Of a DNA stretch of 64,000 nucleotides, positions 12,601 to 24,600 are shown one piece after another. Each line of letters starts with the position of its first letter. Positions within the stretch are counted from its first letter, which is position 1. Origin of the DNA: Maylandia zebra (lineage: Eukaryota; Chordata; Actinopteri; Cichliformes; Cichlidae); contig NC_135174.1 of NCBI RefSeq assembly GCF_041146795.1, forward strand, positions 17,442,878 to 17,506,877. The letters run 5' to 3'. The position numbers and the translations under genes were made by a program. The notes beneath the pieces are model-generated. The model did not search any database and was not told the DNA's origin. It was given only the letters and a program-made list of their open reading frames with translations.

Positions 12601-15600
12601 TGCGTTATTATTACAGGAAAATTTGATCATGTGAGTAATGTCCGCAGGCAATCATAATCATCGGGGACTCTGTAGGGAATTTCATTCTCAGCATAACATT
12701 TCTGCAGCTACTTAAGCTTACTCTTTAAATCAATGCACGATAAATGAGCTACTAGAGGATTAAATGGAGGAAAGGAATAATGGCTGCGGTAAAAACTAAA
12801 GGGGATTTTGCTAATTGCATTGGTGCATTTAATAAATTGGTCTTGGGTCTGGTCAAGTATTAAGACACTGGTGTGGATTTAGTGATGCTGGCAGGAAACC
12901 TGACAGAAGGCCAGATGCCATGACGGAGAGGCTCTGACCAATTCAGGGCTTTCTTAAATTACAAAGACGAAACTGAATAGAGAGACGGGTTATAATAAAT
13001 GAAGTGAATCACTGATACGCTATGAACGATATTAATTTGAATCATTATCTAGATGGCAAAGTTCTTGTTTTTAAGTTTAGGTGACTTTGTGAATTTTGAG
13101 TAAAGCGAAGAGAGAGTCGAATCAGGCATTGTGCCAGACTGTTATACAGCCTGAAGACATTTAACACTACTGGCCTTATTTTACTCATAAAATAAGATAT
13201 CTCATTAAACGAGAGTCAAATAAATAAATAAAGAGTCCTGAAAAGTATTAAAAGATTTATAAGAGAATCTATGATTAACCAAACCTCTCAGAAAATCAGT
13301 TATAACAGACAAGCAGCTATAACAATAGCCAAGGAACCATTATGGTAGTTAAAATTCATTTTTCAATTAAACAGCAATCTTTCATAAATTCATAAATTCA
13401 TAAATGCACTTGGCAGATGGCTAAAAAAGTATTATGTTAAAACATGACAAGATTAGAAATCCTGCTGCACTCTATGGGGAATGTCATAAATGGTAAATGG
13501 CCTGTATTTGTACAGCGCTTTACTAGTCCCTAAGCACCCCAAAGCGCTTTACATATCCAATTATCCACACATTCACACACTGGTGATGGCAAGCTACATT
13601 GTAGCCACAGCCACCCTGGGGCGCGCTGACAGAGACGAGGTTGCCGGACACTGGCGCCACCGGGCCCTCTGACCACCACCAGTAGGCAACGGGTGAAGTG
13701 TCTTGTCCAAGGACACAGCGACCGAGACTGTCCAAGCCGGGGCTCGAACCGGCAACCTTCCGATTACAAGGCGAACTCCCAACTCTTGAGCCACGATCGC
13801 CCCATAGTATTTTTAACTAAACCTGTTCAGTGAGTTTCACAGTAATCCACACCTTTTTAAGACTTATTGACTTGAGAGCTTCAGGCACACAGCTGGCTGT
13901 TGATGGTTAGCTTAAGGGTCACATGAATTCTCAGTATTACTCTAATCTGTGTCTTTTGGACAGGAGAGGATTTTTATGTCATACGCAGACAAAAGTGCAA
14001 TTCCACGATGTTCATATTAATGTTCTTGGATTACATTCAGAGGGGGAAAAAGGGAGCAGATCGAGCAATTTCTTTGCCGAACATTGTTATCCAGGACCAC
14101 TTCAGTGAAATGGAAGGTTACAGCGAAGGGACAGCTCTACTGTTTCTGAATGGAATGTGTTTAATGGTAGCATCAATCCAGAAAATTTTGTGTGCTTCAT
14201 TCCATGTGCAGTCTGCATAGAAATGAGAAATTTGTCTGAATCCATAAAGATATGCTAAAGAAAGCGGATGGCAGAGGTGCACAAAGCTTTGAGGATTTTC
14301 CTGCCAGGAAACCTGGATGCCCCAAACCCTACATGCAGGATTCTCATTTTTCTTCCCCCTTGGTTTTAGGGTCACTGTTCAGCGCCGTAGTACTGCAGAG
14401 ACATTTAGCATAAAATAGCAATGTTAGCATTTATTGAGGAAAAAATAAACGCTCAAGTGTCTCATTAGCCATGTAACACTTATAAACAACATCATTGTCA
14501 ACAAGAAAAAGTAAACAAATAATAAACAACTTGGCTGATCCCAACTATCAGATGATTATTGGGGTTTTCTCTGTATTATTATAGGGTGCTTACCTTACAA
14601 TGTAAATTGCCTTGAGGCACCTTGAACTGAAATTCAGGGGTCCTAGTTTTTTCTGACCTATGTTTACTGTATTTTGTCTTCGGTACTGTATATGCAGTGT
14701 ACTCTGTATACACAGTAGACAACACTGTAGAAGACCAGGACAAACAGAAATATGTCTGGATGCTGACTTCAGTGAAAAAGCATTTGCTCCTTCCTTTCTG
14801 CGGATTAGACAGACAAAAGGCTTTAGATATCACCCTGATACCACCAACACACCTGAATCAAATGATTAGTTCATTACCAGGCCTCTGGAGAACTTCAAGA
14901 CATGTTGACGAGGTGGTTGGATCAAGGACACATCTAAAACCTGCAGGACACCGGTCCCTGAGGCCTGGAGTTGGACAGCCCTGACCTAGTCCACAGTCCA
15001 GACTTTAATCCAATTGGGATGATTTGGCATGACCTCAGAAAGCACGTTTACGCTGGAAACCCCTCCAATGTGGCTCAATTCTTCTAAAAGAGTGAGCCAA
15101 AATTCCTCCACAGCGATGTGAAGGACTTTTTGACAGTTGTCACAAACGGTTACATGCAGTTCTTTCTATTAGGTTTATAAGGGAATGATTTTTTCTCAGA
15201 GGGCTGGGTAGATTTGGATAAGTTTTTTTCTTAATAAATGAATCATCATTTAAGATCTGAATTTTGTATTTACTCAGGTTATCTTTGTCTAATGCTAAAA
15301 TTAGTTTGATGTAAGTGTGAAAAATATGCAAATAACTAAGAAGGGAAGGGAAAATACTTTCTCACAACATTACACATATAGGTTTGTTGGAGAGGTGCAG
15401 GTGCTTTCTGATCATTACTCCCCCAAGGCTGGTATAATTATCCTCTTGTCTGAGTTTCATATGTAGGCCTACCCGGCCGACAGTCTTTCAAATGTCTTGC
15501 ATCATCCCATTAGAGGTCATGGGGTCAGATCCCTCTGTTTGTCATTTACTGCAGTGGTGGTCTTGCTCGGGGGGAGAAACATAAGAAGGCTGTGTGAGAC

Positions 15601-18600
15601 TCATGATGTTACTCATAACTTTGATAATTCAGTGTTTATTTTACAAAGAAACACAGAAAGAATATACAACTTGAGAGTCAACTAAACAAGCAAATACATA
15701 CTGGTACACAATAGAGCATTCAAATGGAATTTCCCAATCCCACTGATGCTGTATAACCCAGTGGCAATGTAAAAGTGCCTTAATGTCAACACTAAATTTG
15801 TTAAGAAATAGAATCATATTACTGTTTTATGTGATGCTGTTTTAGGACATAATGTTCTCTGAGGGAGGATGTGGGTGAGGTAATTGTTGAACTTTGCTAT
15901 ATCAACATCATTACTCTTTGTGATCGCAAATGACTCTAAAGTATAAATTCAAAATGAGCTTCCTAACTGCTAAAACGCTTTTTTTGTTGTTCATTTTTAC
16001 CTGCTGTGGGGTATTATGTCAATATGGCTCCAGCGTATGACCTTCTTACTAACACACAACCCGGCCAGTTAATTTGCACACGCAGATAACCTCATTTGAA
16101 CCCAGGTCGTCAAAAGTGATAACTTTTTCAAAACAGTTTTTAAATCCAACTTAGGTCAGCATTTTCCTGCAGGTTAACAGTAATGGAGGTAAACCCGTAA
16201 CACCCACGACCCAAAAGCTACAAACAGCCACTGAAGGATCACAGCCCACATCTCTAGTCACTTGTCAGATGTAAGTAATGGGTTTTGTAATATGTGATTA
16301 ACCCAAAGTTCAAGAATGTATTCAGATTTAATCATAGCTCATTCTGTGGTGCATGAAAGAGTGCAGTGAGCTTCAATTCCACCTCAAAAGGCAAAATTAC
16401 AGAATTCATTCTTCCATGTCGAGGCAGAGGATACAGTCTGTGTTACTGTGCAGAAAGCAGTGGAGCAGGAAAGACTTTAATGACAACAAATGAGAAGTGA
16501 GAGGCATTATTTTGGCCGCAGAATGCTTTCTTTCTGTGACGGAAGGCGAGGCACACAGGGATGGAAACGGAGATGACCTGATTTCCATAACTTAAGCCAA
16601 GGAATGTGAACCGTGCCTGAGGATGTGCCTGTATTTTTGAGGCAAAATCAGCCTCGGTTACATCTGCTATGCATGAGAACATGAGAAACGGTTACAATCA
16701 CAAAAATCACATAACATCTGCTTTTTTTAATACTCTCAAAGATGGGTTTTTAGCTTTTATCCAGTTGGGAATGATAAACTGTCAAGATGCTCCAACTATT
16801 GATTTCTGCTGCTAAAAGTATAAATGGAAGGCCTGATCAGAGAGACCTGAGATGTGAGATATGATAAATACATAAAGCACCTCATGCATTAAATGAAGCA
16901 AAAAATTGCTTGAATGTTTTGTGCTAAATTGCTAGAAAAGACTTCTCTATCTGAACAGTTGTTCTCATATATTCTGCAGTTTCAAACAATTTAATGGTAA
17001 ATGATCCAAATGCATTCAAAATAATCAATAATAAATCGTTTTTTATTGTTCTCAATTATATAACACTGTAGTTTTACTTTAAAAATAGATGCAAACTAAT
17101 AAAAACAGGTACTTTTAGAAGAAAGGGGGCTTTATGACAAAGTGAAAATAATGTTGGGAAAGAATAAAAGTTGCACTGATGATCCTGTTTTCTTCGTCTG
17201 ATTTGAAAATATTTCTACGCTTATTTTATGGATTTCTTACTATTCACTCATGTAACTTACCTACCATGTTAATTTTGATTGGCTTGGCTTAAACAACAGC
17301 GCACAAAAATCAGTAAGTCTCACGTTAGAAAATATTAAATAACTGCGTGACTCTTTCCTCTCTCTTAGTCGAGCCTGCCTCCACAAAGGAGAACAACTGT
17401 CTGAATGCTGCCAAGGCCTGTAACTTGAATGACACGTGTAAGAAGTATCGCTCGGCTTACATCAACCCCTGCACTAGCAGGGTGTCCACTTCTGAGGTTT
17501 GCAACAAGCGCAAATGCCACAAGGCTCTAAGACAGTTCTTTGACAAGGTAATTATCCTCGCATTTTCCTACACATTTTCTATTTCGAAAATCTCTGCTTT
17601 TGCAGACACAAATTTCGAGGCTCCTCTGTAGATTTTTTTCAGACCATATTTGACACCGGAGGTTTATTTTGAAGATAAACAGTTTTAAAATCCTGCTTAT
17701 TACTTTCTGACTACTGGCTGCTGTTATGTTGCCAGATTATAGCTCTTGATACTGTAGTTCATATACGTCAAACACAACATTTTACTGAGGATGAATGCTT
17801 AAACAGCAGCAACGAAGCTAGCCTATGTCAGTATTTTAAACATGTTTAATGACTATTATAGAAATGTTGCATTGCTGTAAATAAGAAGAACAGCTCGGTT
17901 AAAATAGTTAAACTATTTACATTTCACAGCAGCAGTGCAACATTGTTTATTCACTGCATTCACACAAAATCTATATGACGAGAAAAGCGTTGCCACATAA
18001 TCTTCTTTTTGGTTATTTGTGATGCTAAGTACAAAACATATGAAATTTAAAGTGTCTTTCAGTCTAATTTCTATCTCAGTCTTTCACATAGCTGCAGTAT
18101 AGCTGCATATCCACACCATACTTTCTGCCCAGCTTTATGATATTCAGTTTACACATCGGCTTGCAAGGGATCAAAGGGTGGGTAATATTTTGGCTGTGCT
18201 GGATGCATGCCATGCCATCAAAACAATGCAGAAATTTATATAGAACACAGATGTTTGAGAAAGCAAGCATTAAATGTCAAATGCCGTTTCCTTTCCAAAA
18301 CCAAGGTTCCCACGAAATACAGCTACGGGATGCTGTTTTGCTCCTGTCCAACGGGGGATCAGACAGCATGTGCAGAACGCAGACGTCAAACCATTGTACC
18401 AGTGTGCTCCTACGAGGATAAGGACAAAACCAACTGTTTATCTCTTCAAAACACATGTAAGACCAACTACATATGCAGGTAAGGCACCTCGAGATACTGG
18501 GTAGACTTTTTTTTACATGATGTTTTTCTATGGCAGTAAATATGACCATAAATTAACCACTAAGATTTTTCCTCCATTCTGTCCATCTTGAGCAAAGTAC

Positions 18601-21600
18601 AAATTGAAAACTAAATATTCAAAATGTAATTTATCGTAAATTGCAGCCACTTTAAGTCTGTAATCGAACTGCTAAAAATATGTGCAAATTAGACTGGGTT
18701 GTCATGTACTGTCAGTTATAAACATTGCATAAATTAGGTAAGTTTTTATTCACTCGTGGAGTTTTGCTGTAATGTCTTAAATCTACAGTAAAAGTAAAGT
18801 AATTAGGAAGTGAGTAGATAAAGAGCCGTGAAGATAAAGTGGCTAAGAAGGAAATAATCCTACAATTATAATAACATAATAATAATAATAATAATAATAA
18901 TAATAGTAACAATAATCTAGTTTCCCCCTCTTGTCCGTTGTCATCCATGTATTCCCTCTTTGTAGATGTCATGTGTTGCAAGTGTTCCCATTTGTCACCT
19001 TTCGGCTGAGGTCGGCGCTGCGGGTTGCTCCGTGTATTTGATTTGGCAGACTTTTGCCCTTCCTGATGCAACCCCCAAGGCATTCAGGGATCTTCACTTG
19101 TTAGGCCAATGTGTGAAGTGGCCACTATCCTCTCAGAGTAGTTTGCATCAACCGCTCTCCTTCAGACACCTCAGGACATTAAAATTGACAGTCAGACCCT
19201 GGGGTGGAAATTTATAGAAACCAAAAAAAAAGAGTGCCGTGCTCCTGACTCCTGACCTGATGCTAAACCTTTAAGCATGAAAACTCTGGACTCTTTGCGC
19301 TGAAGACCACATTTTAGTCTTGGGTGCCAAAGACCTACACTGTCACGAGTAACTATCATCAACATGACAGTCAGGCCATTTTGACACAAAAGCTGATGTT
19401 CGCACTTATCAAACAACATGTGCTTGTGGTCTGAACGGGAAATCCAGGGAATGATCAAACATAGCAGGAAGTGATATAATGCTTTTAAAAGTGACAACCT
19501 TGAAGAAATGACTTGAAATTACTGATCAGTTACTCAAAAATATGTCAAAACCACAAAGCAGCGACTTCTTCAACCTCTTTTAACTCTTGTTCATAGGTCA
19601 AGACTGGCAGACTTCATCAGCAACTGTCAGCCAGAGGTTCACTCCATATCCGGCTGTCTTAGAGAGAACTATGCTGACTGTCTGCTTTCTTACTCAGGTC
19701 TTATTGGTAAGTTAATCAAGTTGTAAAGCTGGATTACATTTAAAATTTTAGCAAAACTGCTGCTGCTATTAGGACAAACTAGCATTAAGAAATTAAACCA
19801 AACTCATTCTATTTTTGTATTTTCTTTTTTACAAATTCTTTATTTACTTTGGTGTGGGGGGATTTTTGGTCGCCGTTTTCGGTAATTTGCAGATTTTTGT
19901 CAGCTCAATTAGAAGTAAAATGCAGTTTTAAACACATTTGCTTTTTCTTAAAGTACAAGCCAACAGAAACCCATTAAAAGTAGGGGAAAAAAGCGATGTG
20001 AATATATTCCATTGCATTATAATTTACATGCCCCGCTTCTTTGCCTCTCTGCAGCTAGCATGCTGACCTGCAAACTGCAAGTTTGGCATGCATTTTCAAA
20101 GCAGAGCTTAAGATACGAGGTTAAAGACGCAAGACACCCAAGTTCACAGTCAATAAATTAAAAATTTGTAGCGTGTACAAGGCATCGCACTTCATAAGCC
20201 AAAACACTGTGCAGAAAAGTACTTAATTCAGGATTTTTTTCCATCAGCAGGTTTAATTATGTAGAAAGGAAAAATGATGTCCCACTGAGTTTTTGTAATG
20301 AGATTTGAACGCAGGGCAACAGTGACCAATTGCAAACTCAACAGGCAGACATTTTAATCTGCACCATTCATATCATGCTTCACACAGTTTACACCCTCTA
20401 ATGGGCCCCCCCGAGTTTAACCGCTCATTTCTGCCTTCACACACAAAAATCTGCATGTACTTGCGGAGCTAATAACTATGAGCCTACTCAACCCCAATGA
20501 TCCCTAAACAAATCAGCATTTTATTCAGTTTCATTAAGATGGGAAAAAAAATAGCCAAGAATAGTTTCATTTGGCTATTTCGTCCATAAAGTACAATGTG
20601 CCCCAGTTTAGTCGTAACTGTGGACTCACAATGGGTGTTAAGCGTCAGCAGCCCCGAAAACACTTGTCACAAGTCTCTTCAGAGCTGCTATGTGTCACCT
20701 GCAGTGACATTAGCACTTGTTTGAATAATGTGGATGCTCTTGAAAAGAAAAGAAAAAGCCATTGGCCACATAATGAGGATACTTTACCAGGCAATGAGTG
20801 TCATAATCGTGATGCAGCAAGTTGTCAATGCCAAGTGTCAATGTCGAGACAGAGTTTCACTCTAATGTAGCATCTTTTAATTCAGTGCAAGTTCTGTAAA
20901 ACTTATAAACAGGTTAAAGTTTGCCTGCAGTGGAGAATCTGCTTACACACACAGACTGACCTGAATATTTCTATTTAAGCATGCAGAGCCTCGAGCCTAC
21001 CCGATAAACCAAAGACGTCCTGGTAGAAGGTTTCCACTGGAATAATGGGATGACAGTCATATTCACTAACAGTGGTCTACTTGTGTTTTATGCTGCAGGT
21101 ACAGTGATGACACCCAATTATGTGCGATCCTTTGGAATTAGCCTGTCGCCGTGGTGCGACTGCAGTGGCAGTGGGAACAGCAAGCCAGACTGTGATAAAT
21201 TTGTTGAGCTGTTCACCAACAACCGATGTCTACGTAAGTGCCCATATTCACCCATCCTGCAGAAATAACTTGTCTCCCATCTTTGCATTATTCTTTTCTG
21301 CTTGGGGTCAGACTCACCAGGTGTGTTAGACTTAAAAATATCGCTATAAATTGTATCAGATCTGAGATGCCAGAATTTAACTCCAGTGATTCAACAATAC
21401 TGGTCATAAAACTCAATATGTTATGTTATGCAGATATTATATACGTAAATTAACATTTAACATTACTTTGGACAGTATCACTCTAATAGAGAAATAACTG
21501 TTGAAGTGAGCCTGAGGAGCAGCAGTAATTTGCTACATCAATACACTCACTGAACGAAGCTTGAGTATGCTTTGCTACCTTAATGACAAACAACCGACAA

Positions 21601-24600
21601 GAGTCCAGAGAGAACCAGGCTCAGGGAGGGACAGCCATCTGTCACATCTGGTTTTCACTGTAGCTTACTGGACAGTTTTATAACCCCATGTAAGGGACTG
21701 AGATGTTACTCTAAATCATCCATTGGTGGCTTTGTGATCACCGCAGTTGCCACTTTTGCAAACCTTACAATAAACCTTACGATGAATGTCAACTTAATCT
21801 TGCCAAAATTAGATTATAGAAATTATCTTTAAGGTTTTGGTGTTTCCTTTGTGGAGCCAATTTTGGACTGTTTTGCAAATCACAGATATTACACGCAGCC
21901 ACTGCTTTTAAAGAGGCTCTTAAGAAAGGTCACGTCATTTCTTTTCCTCCTCAATTACTGAAAGTATCAATTAGTAGCAGCTTTTAGTTGGACGTTATTA
22001 AAACAGTTGGTGTCATGGTACTTGCACTTATTTCTGAAGCAAATACAGACAGCTAAGACTAAACCTTGCAGAAAAGATCAATACGTTTTTACTCTTTTCT
22101 TGTAGGTAACGCCATCCAGGCTTTTGGGAATGGTACAGACGTTGGGGTCTGGCAACCCCAGCCCCCGATTCAGCCCACAGTAGACCTTAGCATCACTCGG
22201 AAGGGTAAAGCACAAACCAATAATGCTCTGGATGCGCTGACGGACATGACCAAACTGGATCTTGATGGCAACTCACTATATCACATCTGCGGGACCCTGC
22301 AGGTGAAGTTTTTGTTTGAGTATGGCCTGTATGTTTTGTCTCCCCATCAACACAGCTGCTATTTTTGAAACTAAAGGGGTTGGGAATACAATTATAGAGA
22401 AATATGACGCTTAAACCCCAATAAACAGACACTATTGTGATGATACTCATTTTAGTTCAGTTCGATGTGATTGATGGTCCCAAAGGGAGTACCTTGGCTT
22501 GTAGTCAAGAAGGCCAGATAATGAACACATAAGTACAAAAACTACACCAAACATTCAAAAATTAAATGTAAGAAATATTTGCTACAGATATATAAAAACC
22601 CAAGAAAAGCCAGTCTGTAAAAAAACAAAAGAGGTTTTTCTCCTCTTGCAGTTTTATTCGACTCTGTAGTTTTTAAACTGTACCAAAAGCCAATATAGGC
22701 TACCAGTGTCACAAATCTTAAATTACAGAGTGAACAAATTAAATTCTATTAAACTCACAGGGATGATGTCAATCAGTGTACACCTCCACTGATCTCATTA
22801 ACTAGGAAATTTTTAATTGCCTTCTAAGGAGCTACTCGCTTAAGCAAAAGGGCACTGTGCTGCAAGGTAATGGTCCATCAGAGTGGCTTCTACTTCATTG
22901 TTTAGAGTAATCACAGCACTGCCTGCAGCACATATAGAGGAGTACACATCCCAGCTGAACAGACAGTGGCAAGCAATATGATATGCGCATATGAAACACA
23001 TAGGTTTCAAAATGGGGTGAATGTAATCGCCATGACCCCAAAAATTATGCTTCAAATTGCACAAAAAAAAATCGTAATTTTTTTTTTACATATCAACATT
23101 TACACTGAGCTCACATAAGCACGTGAATTTCTAGATATGTACATTCTCATGAATTAGAAGCATTAGAGCTCACATAATCAGCCATGCTACTCTAGAATAC
23201 CCAAATAAATAAAAATAAAAATACAGGGCTGAAAAAGAGCGTAATAGGTCTCCATTCAGGGAAAATGAATATAATTTAAAGGTCTTCCAGAAAATATTCA
23301 GATAACTGTCCAGGCTTCTTTTCCACCTTTGGAGGATTCACAAAGCTCTCCAAACTTGTAAAAGAATGCGGCTGAATCCAAATTGAGACCTAAACATCAG
23401 ATAGAGATCTATTCAGAGCTGCTGCCTGAGTGTCAGACGTCTGGCTCTGTCACCTTGATGGATCAGGGATGGTTTTATGATGGCATGCACAGAATCCCCC
23501 CTCCTGGGCAGAAAGATGAGATGTCAGTGTGGAGTCAGAGTTTCCTAAGCTGTCATGTCAAAGCTAATTGGTTGCCACTGTAACATCAGAAATGGCCCAC
23601 AGGGGTAGTGTGTATGTGACTGTGTGTGTTTGCAGAGCAGGGACAAAGTATCATCGCATGGATGAACCAAATGTGTTTTCCCCCCTAATGTTAAATGGTG
23701 AAATAGAATGAGATTACAGCTACGCAGTTAACTTTGTTACAACTGTAGCAGCTCGTAGTTCAGTGATAAAGTGGAATCACCTCCTGGTTGATTACCAACC
23801 CCAGTCAACTGAGTTTACATCAATGTCAGCCCAGACTTGACTTTTTACTGTAGATATAAAATGTCATCACTTATTTTTTGTTGTTTGTTTGTTAGAGATT
23901 TGTGTGGAATGGAGTTGTAATTAACACATTCTTGTGTTTTTGAAGGTCACAGCAACCACTGACTGCCACACTCTAATCAGTCCAAGTGAATATTTGTTCC
24001 TACCCTCACCTAACCCCAATCGGTCATGAGCCTGGTTCTGCTGTTAAAAGGGAGTTTTTCCTTCCCACTCTCGCCAAAGCACTTGCTCATAGGGTCATAT
24101 GAAAGTCAGTGTTTTTTCTGTTTTCTTTGTAAAATTGTAGGGTCTTTATCTTACAACTACGGAGCCCCGCAGGGGACATGGGAGAAAAAAAAATTATGAT
24201 GAACTTTTGCGATATCTCGCAAAACTAATTAGGGATCTCGCAAAAGTTGAATTCCAACAATGGCTACTTAGTTGTAATATTACTCTTTCTGGGTCACAAA
24301 ATAAACTTTTAAGATATTTTGAGGCGTGAATGTAGTTGTGTAAACATCATATATCTGCTAGGTTTACAAGACGTCACATATTTGCAAAAGTGCTCCGACG
24401 TTTTCGGAGATCTGACACCCACCATCTCGAAGCTAACAGGAGGTCGAGACCTACTACAGCCGGGAGGAACACCGCTTTCCCGGCACGTCGTGCCTCGACC
24501 TCCCGGTCGGCTTCGAGCTGGCGGCCTCCGAAGATCCCGAGTTTGTTTTGCGAGATCTCGAGTTTAAAAGCAAAACTTTTGCGAGATCCTGAGTTTAAAA

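Larger units (their letters stand above)
5932..17368 (+). other. gfra1: gfra1 intron 3 (11.4 kb)
   Basis: The largest intron of the gene. It contains a (GT)25 microsatellite, two decayed Tc1/mariner copies (about 8415-8672 and 11313-11960), a tRNA-derived SINE (13493-13804), a retroelement tail fragment, a palindromic MITE fragment and a Tc1 3' remnant (14.5-15.4 kb). I see no other gene on either strand. Stretches 6900-8400, 8700-11300, 12000-13450 and 15400-17340 show nothing I can name. Confidence 0.8.

Noticed and set aside
13730-13804. Possible tRNA gene on the - strand (A and B boxes present)
   Set aside because: It is continuous with a SINE body and a LINE-type 3' tail and does not fold as a full tRNA cloverleaf from the visible arms.
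18137-18549. Overlapping open frames around gfra1 exon 5
   Set aside because: They are shadows of the exon and its flanking intron. The receptor frame is fixed by splice phases and conserved cysteines.
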